Source: Anaerolineae bacterium
GTDB lineage: Bacteria > Chloroflexota > Anaerolineae > 4572-78 > J111
NCBI GenBank assembly: GCA_020433835.1
Contig: JAGRBY010000393.1
Span: 1 to 6,797, forward strand
Direction of reading: 5' to 3'
DNA: 6,797 nt
Under the pieces are notes generated by a model, which was given only the letters and a program-made list of their open reading frames with translations, was not told where the DNA came from and did no database searches. Shown here in pieces: positions 1 through 6,144 of this stretch (positions within the stretch are counted from its first letter, which is position 1; each line of letters begins with the position of its first letter). The translations under genes and the position numbers were made by a program.

Positions 1-2
1 GG

Positions 3-707
3 ATGGGGTTCACCACCGATCCATGGTATGTTTATGCTTGGGTCACCGGAGCCGGAGGCGATGTTTTAACCGGCAACCCAACGGATGGGTTTACCTTAAC
101 CCTTGACCAGCAAACAAACGCCGATGCTTTGCGATTTCTGTCGGATATGATTGAGGCCGGCTATGGCCCCCGGCCATCAACACGGCCCCGTGACTATGAA
201 GATTTGCGCCAGATGTTTCTCAACGGTCAAATATCAATGTATTTTGGCGAGTCCCAAGACATTCATTTGATTCAATCAACACAACCCGATTTTCCGTTAG
301 GCGTTGCCCAACTCCCTACCACCCCAGCCCGAGACAGCGCGGCTTCCGTGTTGGGCAGCAGCGGCTTATTTATTCCAAAGGGTGCTCAGCATAAAGCTGT
401 AGCCTTTGAATTTATCAAGTGGGCCACCAGCGACCGCTATGCGGTTCCGATGGCACGCCGGCTGGGACGTTATCCGGCCAAAACTTGGCTGCAAACCTCA
501 TCGGAATTCACAGAAAACCTGTCGCTTATTCCTTTCTTCAACCAACTTAACGATGCCAAACCCTATCGGCTTGATCTGTTTCCACTGGCCGAAGAGGCTT
601 TTGGGGACGCGATTAAAGCTACATTCTACGGTATCACCACCCCTATGGAAGCCTTACATGCGGCCCAAACCATTGGTCAAAGTACCATGCCGGAAGTAGC
701 CCCATGA
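3..707 (+). CDS. Extracellular solute-binding protein, family 1 (C-terminal part, 5' truncated by window)
   Basis: This is the C-terminal ~234 residues of an ABC-type solute-binding protein of the SBP_bac_1 class, which usually binds sugars or oligosaccharides outside the cytoplasmic membrane. The frame is open to the left edge, and the ATG at position 3 is probably internal because complete members have about 400-450 residues; the lipoprotein signal and N-lobe would lie upstream. Family-like features counted from position 3 are a W/GG segment near residues 8-19 (WYVYAWVTGAGG), the LRQMFLNGQISMYFGES segment (residues 68-84), and the SSGLFIPKGAQHKAVAFEFI segment (119-138), typical of the C-lobe. 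The stop overlaps the next gene by ATGA, so it is translationally coupled to the histidine kinase at 704. The ligand cannot be read from this fragment. It could serve a transporter encoded upstream or act as a ligand-presenting partner for the kinase. Confidence 0.88.
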   Translation: MGFTTDPWYVYAWVTGAGGDVLTGNPTDGFTLTLDQQTNADALRFLSDMIEAGYGPRPSTRPRDYEDLRQMFLNGQISMYFGESQDIHLIQSTQPDFPLGVAQLPTTPARDSAASVLGSSGLFIPKGAQHKAVAFEFIKWATSDRYAVPMARRLGRYPAKTWLQTSSEFTENLSLIPFFNQLNDAKPYRLDLFPLAEEAFGDAIKATFYGITTPMEALHAAQTIGQSTMPEVAP

Positions 708-2593
708 AAAAAGCATTACAGGTGGTGGGACTTGAGCGTATCTATAGGGCTATCCAAAATTGGCTATCAGAGTTACGCTCGCAGGCTATTGCGCTTACGC
801 TGCTACTGACTGTGTTGATGAGCCTTCTTACGGTTGTGGTGGTCTTTTTTGCTTATAGGCAGGTTTCGCAAACGCTGGCAGAAAGTCGTGACCAGGAATT
901 AGCCAATGTTGGAGCTGAACGGGTCTCGGAACAGATGGAAAGCCTGCTTCGAGCCTTGTTGGTACTGGTCGATCAGCCTGAAATGCAAACGGCCGAAGCC
1001 GCTATTCAGGATTTGGTTATCCGAGAGCGCGGTCGTGAATTGCTGGCTGATTTTACCAACCGCGATGGCGGTATCATTGTTCTCGATAGTGAGGGTAAAG
1101 TCACCGTCACACGTCCTTTCCGTCCTGACCTAATCAACCTTGATCTTTCGCAAGAGTCTTATTTTCAGTTCGCAAAAGAGAACCGCAGCTTTGTCTTTTC
1201 TGATATTATATCGGAACCTTCAACGGGCCAAGATGTAGTGGTTATTGCTGTGCCTATTATTCAGGCACAGAGTAACGATTTTATGGGAGCTATAGCGGTT
1301 CGGTTTTATATCGATTTTCAACGCCTTGGGCAAGAGGTTCAAAAGTTAAAGGTCGGCGAGCGGGGCGTTGCCTATCTGGTCGATCGGAATGGGCGCTTGA
1401 TTTATCACCCTATCGACAGTTTAATCGGCACCGACTTTTCACAGCGTGAAGCTGTGAAGCAGCTGCAGGCCGGCAATCGAGAAGGGGCCATCACCAGCCA
1501 AGAAGATGAAGGCTTCAGCACCGTTGAGGGTTATGCGGTAGTTCCTTTGACCGGTTGGGGATTGGTTATTGGTGAGCCGTGGACACAGGCTGTTTCTCCG
1601 GCGCTAACCTCGCTGACACCCATCGCGATAGTGCTCTTTATTGGCTTGATAGTGATAGCCGGCGTGGTATCTTGGGGGGTCCAAAGCGTAACCGATCCTA
1701 TTCAAAGTCTTGTCATCCAAACCCGACAGGTTGCTACGGGTGATTATGACGCACAAGTGACGTTGAGCCGCATTAAAGAAATTCGAGAGCTAGGCACAGC
1801 TTTCAATGAGATGGTGCAGCAGGTCAGCAAATATCGAGCCGGGATTCGACAGTATGTAGCCGATATCACCAACTCACAGGAGGAGGAACGCAAGCGCATT
1901 GCCCGCGATCTGCACGATGATACCTTGCAAACCTTAATTGCGATTGGTCAGCGTATAGAGTTGGTAAAGGGTTTTGCCGATGACCCGACCGAAGTGCGAT
2001 CGCGCTTAAGTGATTTAAGGACGATGGTAACCTCGGCTATTGCCAGTGTACGTCAGTTTAGCCGAGATTTACGTCCGCTCACCTTGGAAGATTTAGGGTT
2101 GGCAGCGGCGATGCAATATTTGGTTAATCAACTGGAACAGAACTATGGTATCGAAGTAACATTGGAAATTCAGGGCGATATTGCTGATATTCCCAGTGAT
2201 ATGGAAATAGCGATCTATCGCATTCTTCAGGAGACATTAAATAATGTTCGAAAACATGCGCACGCGACAAAGGTAAGTGTTTTGGCCCGATTCACGCCCC
2301 GTCAAATCCGAATGTCGGTTCGCGATAATGGTCGCGGTTTTGACGTACCTGATGATGTTACCGATTTTACCAACAGCGGTAATTTTGGCATCATGGGGCT
2401 TCATGAACGTGCTCAACTGTTTGGTGGCTCTGTAAAAATAAAATCAACTCCCAATCAAGGTACTATTGTTGAGCTGACGATACCTCGCCAGATTACTATA
2501 CCCCCGTTTAGTGTGCGCACCACCTTACCGGCGTTAAACAATTCGGCAGAATCGGCTTCGCCAAGCCTTACAGAAAAAGCAAAATCACAATAA
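704..2593 (+). CDS. Membrane sensor histidine kinase, dCache-HAMP-HisKA_3-HATPase (NarL/LytS class)
   Basis: This 629-residue protein is a sensor kinase predicted to autophosphorylate on histidine and pass the phosphate to a NarL/FixJ-type response regulator. In order it shows a short cytoplasmic N-terminus, membrane span 1 (about 27-51), a ~250-residue extracytoplasmic region with two PAS-like folds resembling a double Cache domain (about 52-303), membrane span 2 (about 304-326), HAMP (about 327-380), the HisKA_3 H-box ERKRIARDLHDDTLQ with His404, and a C-terminal ATPase. D405-x3-Q409 matches the phosphatase motif of this class. The ATPase has the N-box ETLNNVRKHA (510-519), G1 DNGRGF (541-546) and G2 GIMGLHERA (562-570). 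The last ~35 residues form a polar, probably disordered tail. The start is fixed by the ATGA overlap with the binding-protein gene. No response regulator lies within the window, so the partner is probably upstream or elsewhere. All key kinase residues are present, so it should be active; the signal is unknown, with small organic ligands common for Cache domains. Confidence 0.95.
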   Translation: MKKALQVVGLERIYRAIQNWLSELRSQAIALTLLLTVLMSLLTVVVVFFAYRQVSQTLAESRDQELANVGAERVSEQMESLLRALLVLVDQPEMQTAEAAIQDLVIRERGRELLADFTNRDGGIIVLDSEGKVTVTRPFRPDLINLDLSQESYFQFAKENRSFVFSDIISEPSTGQDVVVIAVPIIQAQSNDFMGAIAVRFYIDFQRLGQEVQKLKVGERGVAYLVDRNGRLIYHPIDSLIGTDFSQREAVKQLQAGNREGAITSQEDEGFSTVEGYAVVPLTGWGLVIGEPWTQAVSPALTSLTPIAIVLFIGLIVIAGVVSWGVQSVTDPIQSLVIQTRQVATGDYDAQVTLSRIKEIRELGTAFNEMVQQVSKYRAGIRQYVADITNSQEEERKRIARDLHDDTLQTLIAIGQRIELVKGFADDPTEVRSRLSDLRTMVTSAIASVRQFSRDLRPLTLEDLGLAAAMQYLVNQLEQNYGIEVTLEIQGDIADIPSDMEIAIYRILQETLNNVRKHAHATKVSVLARFTPRQIRMSVRDNGRGFDVPDDVTDFTNSGNFGIMGLHERAQLFGGSVKIKSTPNQGTIVELTIPRQITIPPFSVRTTLPALNNSAESASPSLTEKAKSQ

Positions 2594-2617
2594 GCCGAAT
2601 GACCTAGTGAATAAATG

Positions 2618-2666
2618 TACAATTAAGCATCATCGACAATGTTTTATAAAAAAAATGCGGTATAAT
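2618..2666 (+). promoter_or_regulatory. Candidate promoter(s) for the small membrane protein gene
   Basis: A perfect -10 hexamer TATAAT lies at 2661-2666 and a weaker TACAAT at 2618-2623, both after the kinase stop codon. No convincing -35 is found at 16-18 bases from TATAAT; the nearest match, TCGACA at 2633-2638, is 22 bases away, which is too far. Start of transcription from TATAAT would be near 2673, leaving a leader of about 38 bases before the GTG at 2711. The -10 match is strong, but use of this promoter is inferred. Read-through from the kinase is also possible, because no terminator is seen between them. Confidence 0.5.
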
Positions 2667-2689
2667 AAACCTGTACTTTAAGGCAGGTT

Positions 2690-2703
2690 AGGAGGAAGGA
2701 GAG
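2690..2703 (+). promoter_or_regulatory. Strong Shine-Dalgarno sequence for the 42-residue ORF
   Basis: The purine run AGGAGGAAGGAGAG contains an AGGAGG core (2690-2695) and a second GGAG (2698-2701), the latter 9 bases before the GTG at 2711. It is the best ribosome binding site in the window and the main reason to accept the short GTG-started ORF. An imperfect 6-bp inverted repeat (AACCTG 2668-2673, CAGGTT 2684-2689) lies just upstream, but its left arm sits at or before the inferred transcription start, so a regulatory role is doubtful. Confidence 0.7.
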
Positions 2704-2710
2704 TATCTCT

Positions 2711-2839
2711 GTGGAACTTCTTGTTTTAGTTCTGGCCCTTATTATGTTGTTTATATTTGGTTACGTACATTTCAAAAAAGCTACCATAAAAATTCCGGGA
2801 AACTTAACATCGCATCAAGATGATGAGCTTCACCGCTAG
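2711..2839 (+). CDS. Small single-span membrane protein, 42 residues, function unknown
   Basis: A GTG-started ORF encodes a 42-residue protein. Residues 2-19 are an unbroken hydrophobic stretch (ELLVLVLALIMLFIFGYV), long enough for one membrane span. It is followed by a basic pair (K22, K23), then a polar tail with G30, N31 and an acidic D37-D38-E39 near the end. By the positive-inside rule the C-terminus should face the cytoplasm. Support for it being real comes from an excellent Shine-Dalgarno sequence at suitable spacing, a TATAAT box ~45 bases upstream, and a strong terminator starting 15 bases after the stop; together they form a compact complete gene. I recognise no family. It could be a small regulator or subunit acting on a membrane partner such as the upstream kinase or a transporter, which is an inference from position only. 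No in-frame ATG exists before codon 12. Confidence 0.65.
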   Translation: MELLVLVLALIMLFIFGYVHFKKATIKIPGNLTSHQDDELHR

Positions 2840-2853
2840 CGAATAGTTTGTGT

Positions 2854-2893
2854 AAATAAAAAGACGACTGTTAACATAGTCGTCTTTTTATTT
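2854..2893 (+). terminator. Bidirectional intrinsic terminator
   Basis: A perfect 16-bp inverted repeat, AAATAAAAAGACGACT (2854-2869) and its complement (2878-2893), flanks an 8-base loop. The inner GACGACT/AGTCGTC is the stable core; it is followed by TTTTTATTT on the plus strand and, because of the symmetry, by the same T-run on the minus strand. It should end transcription of the small membrane protein gene (and any read-through from the binding protein and kinase). It could also stop antisense transcription entering from the right. Confidence 0.9.
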
Positions 2894-2907
2894 GCCAACA
2901 AAAATGG

Positions 2908-2913
2908 TACAAT
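2908..2913 (+). promoter_or_regulatory. Possible upstream -10 box (TACAAT) for the GH35-like gene
   Basis: TACAAT sits in the context ATGGTACAATAAAC, close to the ATGCGGTATAATAAAC context of the -10 box at 2661. This suggests a shared local promoter style. The region where a -35 would lie falls in the terminator's T-run and has no good match. If used, transcription would start near 2920 and the transcript would include the ATG at 2967. Confidence 0.35.
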
Positions 2914-2940
2914 AAACATTTCAGCAGCCTTGACTGTGAT

Positions 2941-2968
2941 TTGACCATATCATCTTACGTAACATAAT
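2941..2968 (+). promoter_or_regulatory. Candidate promoter of the GH35-like gene (TTGACC-16-CATAAT)
   Basis: TTGACC (2941-2946, 5 of 6 consensus) and CATAAT (2963-2968, 5 of 6) are separated by 16 bases, giving the best two-box promoter in the window. Transcription would begin near 2975. This is downstream of the ATG at 2967 but upstream of the ATG at 2994, so the promoter argues for the later start codon. A second TTGAC lies 11 bases upstream (TTGACTGTGATTTGACC, 2930-2946), which may be coincidence or a repeated protein-binding site. Confidence 0.5.
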
Positions 2969-2993
2969 GCCAGGTAAAATAAAGAGACACATC

Positions 2994-4850
2994 ATGTCCA
3001 ATTATTTCCAAACGGTCAGCCCTCCCTATTTTACAGCCGATTTTGATTATTTTCGTATTGCCCGTGAAAAATGGGAGCTGATGCTTACCCGGCTAAAGCA
3101 GATGGGCATCAACACGTTAACCCTCACAACTCCCTGGGGATTTCATGAAAATGAGGGGGGGACTATCGACCTCCACGGAACAACAAATCCCCGTCGTAAT
3201 GTGGTGGGCTTAATTCAGTTATGCAAAGAATTGCAGTTTTATTGCGTCATCAAGCTTGGTCCTTACCATCAAAACCACGGCCTGCTCAATCAGGGATTAC
3301 CCACTTGGCTGGCTGAAGGTTCGCTCCCTGAAGCAGTACAGGGGTGGTATAAAGCCCTTAGCCACGCATTAACCCCTTATCAATGGCCTGACGGGCCAAT
3401 TGTTGCTCTTTATTTTGACAGTACGCCTACGCATGGCAAATTTCCATTTCCTCTTGACGAACATCTGATTGAAGTAAAATGGCCTATTTGGCTGCGTAAA
3501 CAGTATGGTAATGTCGCTGCGTTGAATGGGGCTTACGGAACATCTTACAGTTCAATCAGCCAGGCCGTATTTCCAACAGTATGGAGCCAAGAGTCGACTC
3601 CCGTTGAAATTGATGCTAAAATATTTTTAAACCAGGAATCGCAAGCCAGACAAACGCATGATTACCAGACTCTGATCGAAGCAGGCTGGCAAGTTCCACT
3701 GCATCCTTCCGTGCCAGAAACGCCGGCAGCCCCGCATATTCAAAATGTAACGAGCTTCGAGCTGCCGGAAGCGAATGACGCGCCCTCAACCATCTTCAAT
3801 CTTCACCAACCCATCCAAATCTATTACGATCCGGTAGAAATCGGCAGCCATCCGATGTGGGCCACCGCAGCACCCATTCGAGCCGACGGCTCATTTCGTC
3901 GAAAATTTTGGTCTCTAAGACACTTGTTGTGGCAACATAAGGCAATCGAGGGTGTACAATTTGATGGTACCATTTTAACCATCGAATTTAAGGGTGGCAG
4001 AGTGGTTATGTCTGGTCAGGACACGCGCCTTAAAATCGATTTACCGAAAGATTTTGGCAAACTGATTTGCTACCGACTGCGCTCGACCGGTGAGCTTATG
4101 GTTGATAGTCAGCTAAAAATTAGCCGGGGAAAATTGAGCGGTTCCTATCAGATAGAAGATGAGGTTGCTCAAACGGATATGCTTGTCTGCATGGTTGATA
4201 TGCAGACACCTCTTCCGAACTTTCTCAGCACGTACCTAAATTTTTTACTCGATGCGCAGCTTCAAACTTTGCTCAAATGCAAGGATCTCATGGAGGCGCT
4301 GCATGAGCTATTGAGTTCCAAATTAAATGTGGCGTCGGAGCCATCGCACCAGAAAGAGCCTTATTCTTCTTATACCCTCAAGGAAGCTCGACGGGGGCTT
4401 AAAGATGCCGACATGGCTTTAAGAAAAGCCATTCGATCAATTGGTGGGCTTGAGTCAGGTTTCGACAGTATTCTGGGCCGTCCCACCCCAGAAGCTCCAC
4501 GCCCGGCCAAGGGATCGCTGGTTATTAATCCCAGAGTATTTGATAACGATGTTAGAAAGATTTTGTACACCATTGGCGATACCTGCGGCCAGGCAGCAGC
4601 CGAATTGACGGCTGTGATCAATAGTTTGTCAGCAAAGGGTACTATAGAAAATCTAACCATCGAGCATTATCAACAAAGTTATGCTCAAATAGTGACGGCA
4701 GCAATTCATGCTTACCAAGAAATAGATCCCTTAGTGGCCCAGTTGCGGATTAATATTGCCACTGAAAAGCTGCCGCTGGTTACCTGGCGTATTCACGACC
4801 AAATTGAGAGTATTGGTAAACGTTTACAATGGGGTATATTGAGAAGTTAA
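2994..4850 (+). CDS. GH35-like (beta-galactosidase-like) protein lacking the catalytic acid/base; unassigned C-terminal half
   Basis: This 618-residue protein (numbered from the ATG at 2994) begins like a family 35 glycoside hydrolase. It has an NT..TTPWGFHENEGG segment (40-56), GPYHQNHGLLNQGLPTWL (89-106), GPIVALYFDST (134-144), and KQYGNVAALNGAYGTSY (169-185) as in GH35/GH42 barrels. In active GH35 enzymes the third motif reads about GPIIALQvENEyG, with the second Glu as acid/base; here that position is Thr144 and the preceding Asn is Ser143. The galactose-binding Glu of the GPYxxAEW motif is replaced by His95. The barrel breaks off after about residue 225. It is followed by a probable beta-rich region (about 255-400) and a largely helical C-terminal region (about 406-618) that I cannot assign. 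No signal peptide is seen, so it is probably cytoplasmic. The start at 2994 has AAAGAGA 7 bases upstream; the in-frame ATG at 2967 has no ribosome site and would add nine residues. It is probably not a working beta-galactosidase; a carbohydrate-binding or structural role is possible. Confidence 0.8.
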   Translation: MSNYFQTVSPPYFTADFDYFRIAREKWELMLTRLKQMGINTLTLTTPWGFHENEGGTIDLHGTTNPRRNVVGLIQLCKELQFYCVIKLGPYHQNHGLLNQGLPTWLAEGSLPEAVQGWYKALSHALTPYQWPDGPIVALYFDSTPTHGKFPFPLDEHLIEVKWPIWLRKQYGNVAALNGAYGTSYSSISQAVFPTVWSQESTPVEIDAKIFLNQESQARQTHDYQTLIEAGWQVPLHPSVPETPAAPHIQNVTSFELPEANDAPSTIFNLHQPIQIYYDPVEIGSHPMWATAAPIRADGSFRRKFWSLRHLLWQHKAIEGVQFDGTILTIEFKGGRVVMSGQDTRLKIDLPKDFGKLICYRLRSTGELMVDSQLKISRGKLSGSYQIEDEVAQTDMLVCMVDMQTPLPNFLSTYLNFLLDAQLQTLLKCKDLMEALHELLSSKLNVASEPSHQKEPYSSYTLKEARRGLKDADMALRKAIRSIGGLESGFDSILGRPTPEAPRPAKGSLVINPRVFDNDVRKILYTIGDTCGQAAAELTAVINSLSAKGTIENLTIEHYQQSYAQIVTAAIHAYQEIDPLVAQLRINIATEKLPLVTWRIHDQIESIGKRLQWGILRS

Positions 4851-5993
4851 CTACGCTTTCTTTGTTACCACTTGAGCTAATCGGTTGACGCCTTCTGCCA
4901 GTGCCTCTGCGTCGTAGTAAGCAAAGCATAAACGTGCACAATTCCGCAGCCGGCCTTGTGCGGAAAACTTAACCCCCGGCTGTACTCTTACATGCTGGTG
5001 GATTAGTTCCGGTAACAATGTCGCCAGATCGATGGTTTCGGGAAACCTCAGCCATATAAAAAAGCCACCGGTTGGTTCATCAAAAACCGCTGTTTCCGAC
5101 AGTTGCCGACGCAAAGCGGCCGATAAGATCTTTGCCCGATGGCGATATACGGTTTTAAGCTTGTCGACATAGTCGCTTAGTAAATCCAATTCGAGAACAC
5201 TGCGCACAATGCCGGAGGTAAATGGATTTAATCCTCCACCACTGTCCAGCAGCCCGCAGTTTATAAAGGGTTCCAATACCTGGGGCCGGGCCTGAAGCCA
5301 TCCCAAACGCAGTCCCGGAGCCAAAATCTTTGAGAATGAACCTATCGACAAGACCGTTCCCGAACGATCATAATTGATAAGGGGCGGCGGCGGCGCGGCG
5401 TCAAAACCCAATAGTTGGTAAACTTCATCGGCCACAATGAAAAAGCCGTGCTGCTCGCTTAATTCGACCAGTTGTTGACGCCGTTCAGCCGATAGGGTTA
5501 AGCTGGAAGGGTTATGATGGGTGGGTACAGTGTATAAAAATTGGGGTCGATATTCGGTTAACTTCTCGGCCAAAACGGCAATGTCCAAACCATCGCCATC
5601 CATCGGCAAGCCGACAACATGCAGACCATGGTCGGCAAATATACGCAGGGCTAAAAAATAAGAGGGTTCTTCAACAAAAACGGTATCACCGGGTTTAGTA
5701 CAAAGCGTGCAGATCAAATCTAAGGCCTGGGATGCGCCGCTCGTTACAAAAAGAGAATCGGCGTCGACGGGTATGGCATAGCCTTTTGTTAAGAATTTGG
5801 CCAAGGCCAGACGAAAATAACCATCTCCCTGTTCAGCGCCATACGCCAACAGTGATGGATCGCCCTGTTGCAGGCGATGCTGGACGGCTTTTTGCATTAC
5901 ATCTAAAGGCAGCAGGGTTGGCGAGGGCTGCCCAATTCCCAGATCGATCATATTGGGCGGAATGTTTGTCTGCGTGGTTTGAAGTGATATCAT
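4851..5993 (-). CDS. PLP-dependent class I/II aminotransferase (MocR-like, without the DNA-binding domain)
   Basis: This 380-residue fold-type I enzyme is predicted to transfer amino groups in the cytoplasm using pyridoxal phosphate. Visible motifs are the N-terminal IDLGIGQPSP (16-25), the phosphate-binding SGASQAL (85-91), HHNPSS with Asn161, VADEVY with Asp189 and Tyr192, the Schiff-base lysine in SFSKILAPGLRLGW (Lys222), and the carboxylate-binding Arg354 in NCARLCFAYY. The pattern resembles the aminotransferase half of MocR/GntR regulators and stand-alone 2-aminoadipate or aromatic aminotransferases (LysN-like). It starts directly with the enzyme domain, so no helix-turn-helix is present. 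Length and motifs are complete, so it should be active; the substrate is not readable. The start ATG has AGAGAAAG upstream, and the next Met (residue 15) would cut into the conserved N-terminus. Its stop codon abuts that of the convergent GH35-like gene with no bases between. Confidence 0.93.
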   Translation of the reverse strand: MISLQTTQTNIPPNMIDLGIGQPSPTLLPLDVMQKAVQHRLQQGDPSLLAYGAEQGDGYFRLALAKFLTKGYAIPVDADSLFVTSGASQALDLICTLCTKPGDTVFVEEPSYFLALRIFADHGLHVVGLPMDGDGLDIAVLAEKLTEYRPQFLYTVPTHHNPSSLTLSAERRQQLVELSEQHGFFIVADEVYQLLGFDAAPPPPLINYDRSGTVLSIGSFSKILAPGLRLGWLQARPQVLEPFINCGLLDSGGGLNPFTSGIVRSVLELDLLSDYVDKLKTVYRHRAKILSAALRRQLSETAVFDEPTGGFFIWLRFPETIDLATLLPELIHQHVRVQPGVKFSAQGRLRNCARLCFAYYDAEALAEGVNRLAQVVTKKA

Positions 5994-6046
5994 ATTAACT
6001 TTCTCTTGCGGGTTAGATACATAACGGTGTAAAAGTTTACTCCGCT

Positions 6047-6055
6047 ATTCTATCA
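6047..6055 (-). promoter_or_regulatory. Candidate extended -10 promoter of the aminotransferase gene
   Basis: On the minus strand the sequence reads TGATAGAAT: a TAGAAT -10 (5 of 6) preceded by TGn, the extended -10 pattern that can act without a good -35. No strong -35 is present 17 bases upstream. Transcription would start near 6040, giving a leader of about 45 bases. The palindrome AGATTAATCT at 6064-6073 lies between the -10 and -35 positions, where a bound repressor could block the polymerase. Confidence 0.45.
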
Positions 6056-6063
6056 CAGATTAA

Positions 6064-6073
6064 AGATTAATCT
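6064..6073. repeat. Palindrome AGATTAATCT, possible operator
   Basis: This is an exact 10-base palindrome in the spacer region of the aminotransferase promoter candidate. It is surrounded by further GATTA/TAATC copies (GATTA at 6058-6062, TAATC at 6074-6078). The clustering is suggestive of a regulator binding site, but AT-rich short palindromes arise by chance and no regulator is identified. Confidence 0.3.
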
Positions 6074-6106
6074 AATCGAAACGAAATTTACTTAGAAACG
6101 TTAAAA

Positions 6107-6119
6107 TTCGTGGCACGAA
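6107..6119. repeat. Inverted repeat TTCGTG-G-CACGAA, possible operator
   Basis: Perfect 6-bp arms surround a single central base, about midway between the two divergent -10 boxes. Such a compact symmetric site fits a dimeric DNA-binding protein better than an RNA hairpin, since a one-base loop cannot form. A related CACG half site occurs at 6141-6144, next to the plus-strand -10. No regulator gene is adjacent in the window. Confidence 0.35.
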
Positions 6120-6144
6120 ATAAAGGTTTTACCGCTCTTGCACG

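Noticed and set aside
406..699. Plus-strand ORF inside the binding-protein gene
   Set aside because: It overlaps a clear family-1 binding protein in another frame, has no ribosome site, and its protein looks like out-of-frame translation.
906..1133. Plus-strand ORF inside the kinase gene
   Set aside because: It lies wholly within the Cache region of a convincing histidine kinase in another frame and shows no recognisable features.
2655..2681. Eight-codon leader peptide starting at the ATG near 2655
   Set aside because: Its ATG precedes the -10 box, so it would not be in the transcript, and it has no ribosome site.
4370..4660. Minus-strand ORF opposite the GH35-like gene
   Set aside because: It has no promoter or ribosome site, its composition is antisense-like, and it is fully covered by a longer coding gene.
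5384..5401. GGC repeat run and the four-proline stretch it encodes in the aminotransferase
   Set aside because: A Pro-rich loop at this place, before the lysine motif, is usual in this aminotransferase family, so it is not a sign of repeat expansion. It may make translation depend on EF-P.
5732..5998. Plus-strand ORF opposite the aminotransferase N-terminus
   Set aside because: The Arg-rich sequence is typical of antisense frames, and the aminotransferase motifs on the other strand are unambiguous.
6111..6142. Sigma-54 promoter (TGGCAC followed by TTGCA)
   Set aside because: The two elements are 21 bases apart instead of about 5, so they cannot form a -24/-12 promoter.
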